Below, in pieces: positions 16,584-24,331 of a DNA stretch of 64,000 bases. The stretch lies in the NCBI RefSeq assembly GCF_000744705.1, contig NZ_JQML01000001.1:5466017-5530016 (forward strand), in the 5' to 3' direction. Source of the DNA: Streptacidiphilus albus JL83. Its GTDB lineage: Bacteria > Actinomycetota > Actinomycetes > Streptomycetales > Streptomycetaceae. The position numbers and the translations under genes were made by a program. The notes under the pieces were generated by a model. The model searched no databases. It was given only the letters and a program-made list of their open reading frames with translations, and was not told the origin of the DNA. The number at the start of each line of letters is the position of its first letter. The stretch's first letter is position 1.

Positions 16584-18056
16584 TCAGCTCCGCCGCACGG
16601 TGAGGGCGTCGACCAGGGCGCCGTCCTCGGTGAGCGAGCGGACCTCCATCCGGGCCGCTCGGCCGGGCGCCGCCGGGGTGACCTCGACCGCCAGCAGGCA
16701 GTAGCCGGTGTACCGGACCCGGGACCAGGCGGTTTCGACGGTCTCCTCCTGGCCGTCCGGTCGGCAGATCACCATCGGCAGCGGCTCGTCGTTCGGGCTC
16801 TCGTGGCCGAGGTGGGAGTCGGTCGCGGCGAAGGCGTAGATCTCGTCGCCGCCCCCGCCCGCGACGATGTAGGTGGTGCCGTCGCGCACGGGATCGACGG
16901 TGTCCCCGGACGGGGCCGGGCGGGTGGCCAGGCCCGCGCGGATCGGGTCGGTGCGCTCGTAGACGTGGTTGTGCCCGCTGAGGACCAGGTCCACCTGGTA
17001 CCGGTCGAACAGCGGGGCCCAGTGCTCCTGGGCGCCGAGCTCGGCCCCGTTGCCGGGGCAGGTGGAGTAGGTGCACTGGTGGAGGTAGACGACGACGAAG
17101 TCGATGGTCGGGTCCGCCCGGAAGCCGGACAGGCGGCGTTCGAGCCAGCGGTGCTGCCGGCCCTCGGTGTGGTCGAGGTTGGCCGGGGTGTTGTAGCAGA
17201 CGTCGTTGCCGTCGAGGCAGATCAGGCCGACGTTCTGGTAGCGCCAGGAGTAGATGCCGGTCGACCCGGGCCAGGCGTTGTCCGGCATGGTGAAGCGGGC
17301 GCGGACACCCCCGTAGCCGTGCTCCCCGTGCCAGGGCTCCAGCTCGTGGTTGCCGACCGCGGGCATCCACGGGATCCGGGCGGCGATCGACTCGTTCTGG
17401 ACGAAGAAGATGTCCCAGATGCGGGGGTCGTAGGCGTCGCTGGTCTCCCCGCTGCCGATGCTGTTGGCGTACGACAGGTCGCCCAGATGGAGGTGGAAGG
17501 CCGGGTCGAGCGCTGCGGCCAGGTTGGCCGTGGCCACGGCGTTGTGGCCGATGCCCTGGTCGCCGAAGGCGGTGAAGGAGAAGGCGCCGCCGCGCTCCGG
17601 GACCGGGGCCGTCCGGAAGGAGGCGAACTCGCCGGGCAGTCGCCCCGCCCCGGCCGGGTCGTGGCCCCGGTGGCCGACCACGTAGTAGTAGGTGGTGTCC
17701 GGCAGGAGCTGGTCCAGCACGGTGTGGAGGTAGTACTGCGTGGTGGTCCTCGGGCTGACCGGATCGTCGTCCGCACCCGGTTGCCGCCAGGCCGAACGGC
17801 TGACCAGCGGGCGCATCTCGGCAGGGATGCGGGCACCGAACTCGCCCGGCCGGGTGCCGATGCGGACGAAGGGGTCGGCCACCGCGTCCGGGACCTGCCA
17901 GGAGACCACCACCTGGCGCGAGGGGTCCGCGCCGTAGCCGAGGTGGCGGCCGAAGGGGCGGAGCAGCGACCTGGCCGGGACGCCGGCCTGGCGGGGGAGG
18001 CCGAGGGGACCGACGGGCAGGGTGAGGAGCGGTACGTACGACGGCGGTTCGGACAT
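16584..18056 (-). CDS. purple acid phosphatase-like metallophosphoesterase
   Basis: 490 residues. An N-terminal fibronectin-like region (about 40-150; VVSWQVPDAVADPFVRIGTR, TTYYYVVGH) precedes a calcineurin-type metallophosphoesterase domain with the ordered metal motifs GDQGIGHN, GDLSYAN, GNHE, VYLHQC and GHNHVYER. The C-terminal extension from about 415 is a separate domain. Purple acid phosphatases hydrolyse phosphomonoesters with an Fe-metal centre and are usually secreted; I see no Sec or Tat signal here (MSEPPSYVPLLTLPVG), so export is doubtful. An iron-box-like sequence overlaps the promoter region just upstream of the ATG. Confidence 0.85.
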   Translation of the reverse strand: MSEPPSYVPLLTLPVGPLGLPRQAGVPARSLLRPFGRHLGYGADPSRQVVVSWQVPDAVADPFVRIGTRPGEFGARIPAEMRPLVSRSAWRQPGADDDPVSPRTTTQYYLHTVLDQLLPDTTYYYVVGHRGHDPAGAGRLPGEFASFRTAPVPERGGAFSFTAFGDQGIGHNAVATANLAAALDPAFHLHLGDLSYANSIGSGETSDAYDPRIWDIFFVQNESIAARIPWMPAVGNHELEPWHGEHGYGGVRARFTMPDNAWPGSTGIYSWRYQNVGLICLDGNDVCYNTPANLDHTEGRQHRWLERRLSGFRADPTIDFVVVYLHQCTYSTCPGNGAELGAQEHWAPLFDRYQVDLVLSGHNHVYERTDPIRAGLATRPAPSGDTVDPVRDGTTYIVAGGGGDEIYAFAATDSHLGHESPNDEPLPMVICRPDGQEETVETAWSRVRYTGYCLLAVEVTPAAPGRAARMEVRSLTEDGALVDALTVRRS

Positions 18057-18064
18057 GCGGTGTA

Positions 18065-18083
18065 GTTAATTAGCCTTACCAGT
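18065..18083 (-). promoter_or_regulatory. possible iron box (DmdR/IdeR type)
   Basis: On the minus strand, eight bases upstream of the phosphatase ATG, ACTGGTAAGGCTAATTAAC keeps the core GGT-AGGCTAA of the 19-bp consensus TTAGGTTAGGCTAACCTAA (11 of 19 by eye). An AT-rich block like this stands out in the local sequence. Weak match; regulation is inference. Confidence 0.3.
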
Positions 18084-18109
18084 CCCTGGTCAAGGGAGCC
18101 GGCTCCTGG

Positions 18110-18541
18110 TCAAGGGAGCTTGAGCAGGGCCTCCAAGCCCTCCCGGGTGACGACGCCGAGCGCGGTGCCGTCGTCGTCGACCACCGGCCAGACCTCGATC
18201 CCGCGTGCGCGCATCTCCTCGGCCGCTTCGGCGGCGGACAGGTCCGGTCGGGCGAACGGCCCCCGGGTGTAGGCGATGTCCCGGATCCGGACGTCCTGGC
18301 TGAACCAGGCCGGTGAGCGGTACTGCTCCAACTGGGCCAGGGTCACCACGCCCGCGCACAGCCCCTCGTCCGAACGGACGAGCAGCAGGTCGACATGGGC
18401 GCCGATGATGACGTCGAGCGCCCGGTCGACCGCGGTGTGGTCGCTGACCTGCAGTTCCGGCAGGGTCATGGCGTCGGCCGCGGTGGGCGGCCGGGCAGGC
18501 TGCGCGGGCTCGGCGGGTTCGCCGGTGGTGGCAGCGGTCAT
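18110..18541 (-). CDS. CBS-domain protein
   Basis: 143 residues, two CBS motifs: the first at about 20-75 (ADAMTLPELQVSDHTAVDRA, DLLLVRSDEGLCAGVVTLAQLEQY), the second at about 85-140 (RDIAYTRGPFARPDLSAAEA, VWPVVDDDGTALGVVTREGL). CBS pairs bind adenine nucleotides and act as energy sensors. ATG at 18541 with GGGAGG upstream. Nothing nearby indicates a partner. Confidence 0.85.
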   Translation of the reverse strand: MTAATTGEPAEPAQPARPPTAADAMTLPELQVSDHTAVDRALDVIIGAHVDLLLVRSDEGLCAGVVTLAQLEQYRSPAWFSQDVRIRDIAYTRGPFARPDLSAAEAAEEMRARGIEVWPVVDDDGTALGVVTREGLEALLKLP

Positions 18542-18724
18542 GGCGACCTCCCTGGTCGGGTCCGGTGGCGAGGGGCGCTGGGGCCGAGCGCTCCTCGACG
18601 GTCTGCTGGGCACCGGGTACGGCTCCATTCTCGGACCGTTCCGGCCACTCCGCCACGGCCGCGCCCCGCCCCGCCCTGTCCCCCGCCCCGCGCCGTCCCC
18701 TGCCTGACCCGCCCCGGGGGCGGG

Positions 18725-19516
18725 TCAGGCAGTACGGAGGTAGGGGGTGGTGGTGCCGAGGGCGGTGAAGCCCAGCCGCTGCAGGATCGGGCGGCTCTGG
18801 TCGGAGGCGTCCACCTGGAGGTACCGGTAGCCCCGGGCGGCGGCGATCCGGGCACGATGGGCGATCAGCGCGCGGTAGATGCCGCGCCCGCGCCACTCCG
18901 GCACGGTCCCTCCGCCCCAGAGGCCGGCGAAGTCGGTGCCCGGGACGAACTCCAGCCGCGCGGAACTGACCGGCCGGTCGCCGGCCATGGCGACGACCGC
19001 GACCACGCTGTCCGGGTCCGCCGCGAGCTGGGAGAGCATCCGTTCGCTGATTCGTGCGCCGTCGCTGCCGAAGGCCTGCCGGTGGACGTCGGCCATCAGC
19101 TCCGCCCCCTCCCGGTCGGCGGCATCCGACACCGGGCGCAGGGTGACCCCCTCGGGGAGGTCGCCGGCCTGGGCCGGCCCCTCGACCGGGGCGACCATCA
19201 GCGTCTCCGGATCACCGGCCGCGAACCCGGCCGCGAGCAGGCGGTCCGGGAGGTCCGCCGGTTGGTCGTGGGAGTAGAGCTTCCACTCGCAGTCGACCCC
19301 GAGCGCGGCGAAGTGTTGGGCCTGGGCGGTGATCGCCGCGTCGGCGGCGGCGCCCGCGAGCGCCTGGTCCCACCAGAGGATGCCGTTCCAGGCGTTGACC
19401 GGACCCACCTGGCGCACGACCCCGCCGCTGTGCTCGATGCGGGTCCCGGGGCCGTCCGGCCGGGCGTTCTGTCGGATCTGCTGGTCGAAGAGGGCGCGTA
19501 CCGCTGTGGAGTCCAT
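18725..19516 (-). CDS. GNAT family acetyltransferase
   Basis: 263 residues. The C-terminal half (about 120-255) is the GNAT domain: VTLRPVSDAADREGAELM, VVAVVAMAGDRPVSSARLEF, the acetyl-CoA loop GTVPEWRGRGIYRALIAHRA, and DASDQSRPILQRLGF. The N-terminal 110 residues (WNGILWWDQALAGAAADAAI, DCEWKLYSHDQPADLPDRL) resemble the helical N-terminal region found in two-part GNAT proteins. Substrate unknown. 109 bases separate it from nothing obvious upstream; single-gene unit. Confidence 0.85.
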   Translation of the reverse strand: MDSTAVRALFDQQIRQNARPDGPGTRIEHSGGVVRQVGPVNAWNGILWWDQALAGAAADAAITAQAQHFAALGVDCEWKLYSHDQPADLPDRLLAAGFAAGDPETLMVAPVEGPAQAGDLPEGVTLRPVSDAADREGAELMADVHRQAFGSDGARISERMLSQLAADPDSVVAVVAMAGDRPVSSARLEFVPGTDFAGLWGGGTVPEWRGRGIYRALIAHRARIAAARGYRYLQVDASDQSRPILQRLGFTALGTTTPYLRTA

Positions 19517-19658
19517 AGGGCCGAATCAAACCCCGCCCGGTGTGACCAGGCAATTCGATTTCCGTCCGCCGGATCGCCCGCCGGTTCGCCCCCTGGTGCG
19601 CGTCGGCGGGCCGGACGGGGGAGATGACGTCCGGCCCGCCGACGAAGGGGCGAAGGGA

Positions 19659-20360
19659 TCAGCTCGCCAGCATCCGGTGCAGGGTGACGGTCGGAGCCTG
19701 GGCGGTCAGGGCGTTCACGCCGGGACCCTTGGGGGCGGTCGCGGCGGCCGCCTGCAGGATCGACTGGACCTGGGCGGCGAGCGCGTCCGCCTGCTGCTGG
19801 ATGGTGGAAACCGGTGCGGCGGACCTGCCCAGCGCGTCCAGCGAGCGGTGGATGGCGGCCAGTCGGCTCTGCGCGGAGGCGCTGAGGGTGAACGGCTCCG
19901 GGGTGGAGACGATGAACTGCCAGGCCCCGGCCAGGGTCTGGCAGCCGGCGCAGTCGTGGTTGGCCGCGTGGCTGACATTCTGCGCGTTGAGGTGGATGTT
20001 GGTCCCGGCCATGGTGATGATCTGGAAGGACAGGGCGATCGACCGGCAGGGCGAGGCCGCGGTGCAGTCGTAGGAGTTGGCCCGGGCCGAGTTGCTGGCC
20101 GCCGCGGCGTACAGGGCGCCGTCCTGGTGCACCGTGAAGGTGTCCAGGAACTGGGTCGGGCGGCCCGGGTTGGCGAGGGTGCTGATGCTGTTGTCGGCCA
20201 CGGCGACGCCGTGACTGACGTTGTTGGTGGTGACCGCTTCGGCGGTGGCTGCGGTGGCGACCACGGTGAGACCGGCGGTGGCGAGGATGCCCAGGCGGAC
20301 GGCCCGGCGTCCGGGGCTGTTGTGCGCCTTCGCTCTGCGGTGCTGGTTGATGAGGTTCAC
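19659..20360 (-). CDS. secreted protein of the peptide/metalloprotease locus
   Basis: 233 residues, not recognised. The GTG at 20360 is chosen for GGGGAG eight bases upstream. A basic N-terminus (NLINQHRRAKAHNSPGRRAV) precedes a hydrophobic segment (LGILATAGLTVVATAATAEA), consistent with a Tat- or Sec-type signal with cleavage near AEA. The mature part has two cysteine pairs, YDCTAASPC (CX5C) and HDCAGC (CXXC), and a C-terminal helical part (about 165-225: SRLAAIHRSLDALG, IQQQADALAAQVQSIL). It follows the M50 gene by 80 bases on the same strand and is probably the last gene of that operon. Confidence 0.75.
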   Translation of the reverse strand: MNLINQHRRAKAHNSPGRRAVRLGILATAGLTVVATAATAEAVTTNNVSHGVAVADNSISTLANPGRPTQFLDTFTVHQDGALYAAAASNSARANSYDCTAASPCRSIALSFQIITMAGTNIHLNAQNVSHAANHDCAGCQTLAGAWQFIVSTPEPFTLSASAQSRLAAIHRSLDALGRSAAPVSTIQQQADALAAQVQSILQAAAATAPKGPGVNALTAQAPTVTLHRMLAS

Positions 20361-20440
20361 GGTGCTGCTCCCCTGGAAGTGACGGCTGGAGGACATGGGT
20401 GACGCGGGTACCGCTGGGTGGAACGGCCGGTCGCCGTCGG

Positions 20441-22420
20441 CTACTTGGCCGATGCCGCGGTGACCGGCGTGGTGACGGGCGAGCCCTGGTTCGACGGTGC
20501 GGTCGACACCGGGGGAGACGAGGTGGGGCCCGAGGGGGACCCGCCGGCGGAACTGGAGGGCTTGGCGGTCGTCGAGGCCGTGGGCGAGGCGCTTCCGGTG
20601 GCGGTGGCGGTGGACGTGGCGCTCGGCGACGGGGTGCGCGTCGGCGCGGTGGGCGGGCTGCTCGACCGGGCCGACGGGATGACCCCGGGGAACGCCGGAG
20701 CCACGGCGGTCGGGACCGCCGGCGACGGCAGCTGCTGCGGGATGCTGGCTGGCTGGCTGGCCGAGGGCGTCGGCGCGGTCGGGTGCGAGACCGGGGCGGT
20801 CGACGGCTCGGTGGTCGGCACACCGGGCTGCAGCACCGGGACGATCGGCGGCTGGGTCGGCAGCGGCTTGGGGGTGATGCCGCCGACCCAGGCGCTGCCC
20901 AGGGCGGTGACCGCGCCGATGGCCAGCACGCAGAAGGAGAGCCGCAGCCGCGGACTGCCACTGGTGCTGCGCAGGGCGGCGCGCAGCAGCCGTCCGCCGA
21001 GCCGGATCGAGAGGTAGGCCATTCCGGCGAGCGGGCAGATCAGCATGAGGCTGCCGAGTACGCCCACCAGTCCGTCGGCCAGGTGGCCGGCGGCGAAGGC
21101 CGAGGCCGTGCCGGAGAGCTGGTCGCTCAGCGAGCGGATGCCGGTGGCCAGGATCCGCGGCAGGTTCCACAGGGCGTAGCCGAGATCGCCCAGCAGCAAC
21201 GGAACCATCGTCAGCACCCAGACCGTGACGATGATCCGGGCCGAGCGCTTGAGGTCGGCCACCTCGGGCCGGACCGGGCGCCCCGGAATCGCGCTGAGCA
21301 CGATCGGCTTGATCTTGCCGAAGAGGTCGGGGACGCCGGCGAGGTCGCCGAGGATGTAGTAGCCGTCCAGCCGGACGGCGGGCATCAGCTGCTCCAGGAC
21401 CTCGAAGTGGCCCAGGTAGACGGCGCTGAGGAAGAACTGCTGACCGGTCAGGAAGTAGCAGGCGCCCATCCCGAGCATGAAGACGACATTGAAGTAGACC
21501 CCGCCCAGGTCCGTCCGGATCCGCCCGGCGCGTCCGATCCGGTAGACGTCGGTGACGTCGGTGTACATCGACGGCCAGATCAGGAAGAGCCCGCAGCCGA
21601 TGCAGCCCGGTTTCGCCCCGCCGTAGCGGCAGGCCGAGGCGTGTCCGAACTCGTGGAAGACCACCGAGGCGACGGTCAGCGCGAAGACGGCCAGCAGCAG
21701 GACCGGCTGGTTTAGGACCTCCAGCACCGGGGTCATCGCCCCGTAGAAGCCGAACAGCCAGACGTCCATGGCGATCATGGCGCCCAGCACCAGGATGACC
21801 ATCAGCGGCCGGTGCAGCCAGGCGAGCGCGCGACCGATGCTGTTGACCTGTCTCTGGTCGAACATCACCTTGTGGCCCTTGAGGGCGAGCAGCAGGTCGG
21901 AGCGCGGGGCCTCGACGGCCTCGTCGCCGACCTGGTCGTAGGGGACGGTGACGCCGAGCGGGGTGAGCTTCTGCTCGACCAGGTAGGCGACGTTCTCCTC
22001 ACTGACCTCGCGTCCGAAGAGGCCGCTGACGCGGTGGGAGATCGCCTCGGTGTCGCTCCTGCCGTCGATGGCGCCCGCGACCAGGTGGAGCAGCCGGGAG
22101 AGTTGCACCACCTGGCCGTCCCCCCGCCGGGCGATGTACTTGGGCTCGGTGAACCCCGAGCCCTGGTACTCGCCGTGCAGCTGCAGGCCCGCGCTCAACC
22201 GGGGCACCGGGAAGACCGGGGCCGGCGCCGGATCGGGCGCGGTCGCGTGCTGCGTGCGTTGGAGGTGCGACGGGTCCTCTTCGGGACCCGGTCCTTGAGG
22301 GCCGATCAGGCCCTGGGTCCCGTGCGGGTCGTACTCGGTGAACTGGGTGTACTGCTGGTAGGAGGTGGCGAAGCCCCCCGGCCCGGGAACGAGCGCCCCC
22401 GGGTCCACGCTCACGGTCAT
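20441..22420 (-). CDS. M50-type membrane zinc metalloprotease with PqqD/RRE-like N-terminus
   Basis: 659-residue polytopic membrane protein. Residues about 60-140 (PRLSAGLQLHGEYQGSGF, RRGDGQVVQLSRLLHLVAGA, DTEAISHRVSGLFGREVS, VAYLVEQKLTPLGV) read like a PqqD/RRE fold, a domain that binds leader peptides of RiPP precursors; this is a pattern call, not a search result. Then a membrane domain with the zinc motif VVFHEFGHASACRYGG (about 250-265), the CIGCGLFLIWPSMYTDVTD segment and the third-ligand motif PAVRLDGYYILGDLAG, as in site-2-protease-like 'putative peptide zinc metalloproteases'. About 12 membrane segments. The last 150 residues are a Pro/Ser/Thr-rich tail. ATG 22420 follows GGAAGGG; a GTG at 22447 is possible. 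Gene order suggests it processes or exports the two small peptides encoded just upstream. Confidence 0.85.
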   Translation of the reverse strand: MTVSVDPGALVPGPGGFATSYQQYTQFTEYDPHGTQGLIGPQGPGPEEDPSHLQRTQHATAPDPAPAPVFPVPRLSAGLQLHGEYQGSGFTEPKYIARRGDGQVVQLSRLLHLVAGAIDGRSDTEAISHRVSGLFGREVSEENVAYLVEQKLTPLGVTVPYDQVGDEAVEAPRSDLLLALKGHKVMFDQRQVNSIGRALAWLHRPLMVILVLGAMIAMDVWLFGFYGAMTPVLEVLNQPVLLLAVFALTVASVVFHEFGHASACRYGGAKPGCIGCGLFLIWPSMYTDVTDVYRIGRAGRIRTDLGGVYFNVVFMLGMGACYFLTGQQFFLSAVYLGHFEVLEQLMPAVRLDGYYILGDLAGVPDLFGKIKPIVLSAIPGRPVRPEVADLKRSARIIVTVWVLTMVPLLLGDLGYALWNLPRILATGIRSLSDQLSGTASAFAAGHLADGLVGVLGSLMLICPLAGMAYLSIRLGGRLLRAALRSTSGSPRLRLSFCVLAIGAVTALGSAWVGGITPKPLPTQPPIVPVLQPGVPTTEPSTAPVSHPTAPTPSASQPASIPQQLPSPAVPTAVAPAFPGVIPSARSSSPPTAPTRTPSPSATSTATATGSASPTASTTAKPSSSAGGSPSGPTSSPPVSTAPSNQGSPVTTPVTAASAK

Positions 22421-22545
22421 CTGTGCTGCCCTTCCCCCCGTTGACACGGCCCCCCTGTTCCCCTGCCACCGAATTCCCCTCCCAGGAGCGGGCCGCCCCC
22501 TCCCCAGGCACGGCCCGCTCCTCTGCTGCGAGGGTGTGCGCGGTG

Positions 22546-22764
22546 CTACTGGGAGATGCTGATGGCCTGGTCCGCCTCGGACTGGGCGGTGGCGCCGACG
22601 GAGGCGACGTTGGTGGCGGTCGAGGTGTTGTGGGCCGAGACGTTGGCGACGTGCTTGGTCACGTTGACGGTCTTGGTGAAGCTGAACTTCAGCTTGCTCA
22701 GCGCCTCGCGGCCGGGGAGCAGCTCGGCGGACTCGGCGTCGAGCTCGTGGATGTCCATGCTCAT
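22546..22764 (-). CDS. small precursor-like peptide, copy 1
   Basis: 72 residues: MSMDIHELDAESAELLPGRE, then ALSKLKFSFTKTVNVTKHVA, then NVSAHNTSTATNVASVGATA, ending QSEADQAISISQ. An acidic leader-like N-terminal third (ELDAESAELLPGRE) gives way to a Thr/Ser/Asn/Ala/Val-rich second half with no Cys. Start ATG 22764 with AAAGG seven bases upstream. It is nearly identical to the next upstream gene and lies 125 bases before the M50 gene on the same strand. The leader/core look suggests a RiPP precursor or a protease substrate. Not recognised by name. Confidence 0.8.
   Translation of the reverse strand: MSMDIHELDAESAELLPGREALSKLKFSFTKTVNVTKHVANVSAHNTSTATNVASVGATAQSEADQAISISQ
22555..22749. repeat. 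195-bp duplicated segment, copy 1
   Basis: Matches 22870-23064 over 195 bases with one mismatch by eye (C versus T, changing Val to Ile in the peptide). It covers nearly the whole peptide gene except the first and last codons, so a recent duplication or gene conversion. Confidence 0.9.
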
Positions 22765-22812
22765 GGCAGTGCCTTTCGGTGGTGTGCGGAACAGCGGGTT
22801 GTGAGTAGCGCT

Positions 22813-22850
22813 GCGGTGGTGCGGTGGTGCGGTGGTGCGGTGGTGCGGTA
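22813..22850. repeat. 8-bp tandem repeat between the peptide genes
   Basis: GCGGTGGT is repeated four times plus a partial unit in the 96-base gap between the two peptide genes. Prone to slippage; it sits in the upstream region of copy 1. Confidence 0.8.
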
Positions 22851-22860
22851 CTGCGGCCGA

Positions 22861-23076
22861 CTACTGGTGGATGCTGATGGCCTGGTCCGCCTCGGACTGG
22901 GCGGTGGCGCCGATGGAGGCGACGTTGGTGGCGGTCGAGGTGTTGTGGGCCGAGACGTTGGCGACGTGCTTGGTCACGTTGACGGTCTTGGTGAAGCTGA
23001 ACTTCAGCTTGCTCAGCGCCTCGCGGCCGGGGAGCAGCTCGGCGGACTCGGCGTCGAGCTCGTGCATCTGCAGCAT
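22861..23076 (-). CDS. small precursor-like peptide, copy 2
   Basis: 71 residues: MLQMHELDAESAELLPGREA, identical to copy 1 from HELDAES through QSEADQAISI apart from one Val-to-Ile change, ending IHQ in place of ISQ. Start ATG 23076 with GAGGGGG eight bases upstream, a stronger ribosome site than copy 1. It is the first gene of the presumed operon and is read from the divergent promoter region shared with the HTH regulator. A longer upstream reading exists but has no coding bias. Confidence 0.8.
   Translation of the reverse strand: MLQMHELDAESAELLPGREALSKLKFSFTKTVNVTKHVANVSAHNTSTATNVASIGATAQSEADQAISIHQ
22870..23064. repeat. 195-bp duplicated segment, copy 2
   Basis: Partner of 22555-22749 (one mismatch). 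Direct orientation, 120 bases apart. Confidence 0.9.
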
Positions 23077-23140
23077 GATCGGTTCCCCCTCGGGGATGGC
23101 TCTCGACGGCTCGGACGGTGAAGGGATCCCCCCCGGTCGT

Positions 23141-23175
23141 CCAATCCGGTCGGACGTTCTGTCCGACGAGATTGG
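23141..23175. promoter_or_regulatory. operator-like extended palindrome in the divergent intergenic region
   Basis: CCAATC, 2 bases, GTCGGAC, 5 bases (GTTCT), GTCCGAC, 2 bases, GATTGG: both arm pairs are perfect complements. It lies 65 bases upstream of peptide copy 2 and 179 bases before the regulator start, so it can act on either. Likely binding site of the adjacent HTH protein (inference). Confidence 0.6.
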
Positions 23176-23218
23176 ACAGTAGTCGCCCTCCTCGACCGCC
23201 CGCAAGCGGTTTGCCGAC

Positions 23219-23238
23219 GACGTTCTGTCACGAGATGG
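23219..23238. promoter_or_regulatory. second partial copy of the operator motif
   Basis: GACGTTCTGTCACGAGATGG repeats the core of the palindrome at 23153-23175 with two short deletions. Two related sites about 66 bases apart support a regulator-binding region. A further TCGGACG-CT-CGTCCGA palindrome lies at 23732-23747 in the end of the regulator gene. Confidence 0.5.
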
Positions 23239-23353
23239 CAACGGAGAGGAATCAGCAGGTGGGACCGGATGCGGCGGTGTCGAAAGCGGTGATCGCCGTA
23301 GAATCGAGACTTCGGAGCCCGCCGCCAGGGCGGTGACAGGAGGCGTCAGCCAG

Positions 23354-23761
23354 GTGTCCAACGCGCTGCAGCAACTGATGAGAGAGCGGTTGGATCGGCA
23401 GAGCTGGTCCTACGGCGACGTCGCCCGCCGCGGCGGCATCCCGCGGTCGACCGTGCACCACCTCGCCACCAGCGAACGGCTGGTCAGAATGCCCCAGCCG
23501 GGGACGCTGGAGGGGCTGGCCCGAGGGCTGGAGCTCCCGTTGGACGCCATCCGCCGGGCCGCCGCCGAGGCCTGCGGAATCCACCTCTACGCCTCGGGCC
23601 CGACCGTGGCCGAGGGCGGGCCGACCGCCGACCCCGAGGTGGACGTGCTCATCGCGAGCCTGCAGAAGCTCTCGATCGACGACCGCCGCCATGTGGCCGC
23701 GCTGGTCGAGTCCCTGCTGGACCGCGGCGGCTCGGACGCTCGTCCGAAAGCGTCCGAATAG
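23354..23761 (+). CDS. XRE-type helix-turn-helix regulator, divergent to the peptide operon
   Basis: 135 residues. N-terminal HTH (about 5-60): LQQLMRERLDRQSWSYGDVA, RRGGIPRSTVHHLATSER, then GTLEGLARGLELPLDAIRRA, the five-helix XRE/Cro layout. The C-terminal half has a short helix (VDVLIASLQKLSIDDRRHVA, ALVESLLDR), perhaps for dimerisation. GTG at 23354; AGGAGG lies ten bases upstream, inside the reading from the earlier GTG at 23333. Probably controls the peptide, M50 and secreted-protein operon. Confidence 0.8.
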   Translation: MSNALQQLMRERLDRQSWSYGDVARRGGIPRSTVHHLATSERLVRMPQPGTLEGLARGLELPLDAIRRAAAEACGIHLYASGPTVAEGGPTADPEVDVLIASLQKLSIDDRRHVAALVESLLDRGGSDARPKASE

Positions 23762-23927
23762 GAGGCCCGCTCTGGCCGTTCGGGTTCCCGTTCCGTCCCG
23801 GAACGACCGGAACGAGCGAATTTACGCGCACGTCCCAACTGCCTCGGAACCGGACGGCTAGCGTCGTCCTCCTCAAGTGCATGGGGGCGGGTGAGCCGCA
23901 CGACGCCCCGGAGGACCAGGGGGTCAC

Positions 23928-24188
23928 GTGCTGGTCGTACAGGGAAGCCCCACCACCGCAGTCGTCCGGGGCAGCAGCGGCGAGTCCGTCGTCCTGCTGT
24001 CCGGGGAGCTCCCCGCGGAGCTGACCGACGCCAACCTCGCCGAGGTCCTCCATCTGGCCGCGGCGGTGCTGGACGGCGAGGAGATGCTGCTCTTCCGCCG
24101 CTGCCTGGCCGCGCTCCGCCGGGGCGACCTGGACGGGACCCGCCGGATCGAGATCGACGGAGCCGTCCTCACCGTCCACACCGGCTGA
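23928..24188 (+). CDS. hypothetical protein, 86 residues
   Basis: Unrecognised. Sequence begins MLVVQGSPTTAVVRGSSGES and contains a helical DANLAEVLHLAAAVLDGEEM and LLFRRCLAALRRGDLDGT. GC-ending codons and a GTG with AGGGGG upstream support coding. It follows the HTH regulator by 166 bases on the same strand and may or may not belong to that locus. Confidence 0.5.
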   Translation: MLVVQGSPTTAVVRGSSGESVVLLSGELPAELTDANLAEVLHLAAAVLDGEEMLLFRRCLAALRRGDLDGTRRIEIDGAVLTVHTG

Positions 24189-24331
24189 GGTCTGCCGTCA
24201 GCTGAGGTCCGCCGTCGGCCGAGGCACCCCCGCCGACCGGGGCGGAGTTCGAGCACAACACTTGTTCGGATCAGCAACAATGAGGGAGCGCTCTTACCGC
24301 ACTCTCATTCACTCCGGAGAGAATCAGCAAC

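Noticed and set aside
22423..23121. Gly/Val-rich repeated frame (two DADGLVRLGLGGGADGGDVG copies) on the plus strand
   Set aside because: Antisense of the duplicated peptide genes; the repeat simply mirrors the DNA duplication.
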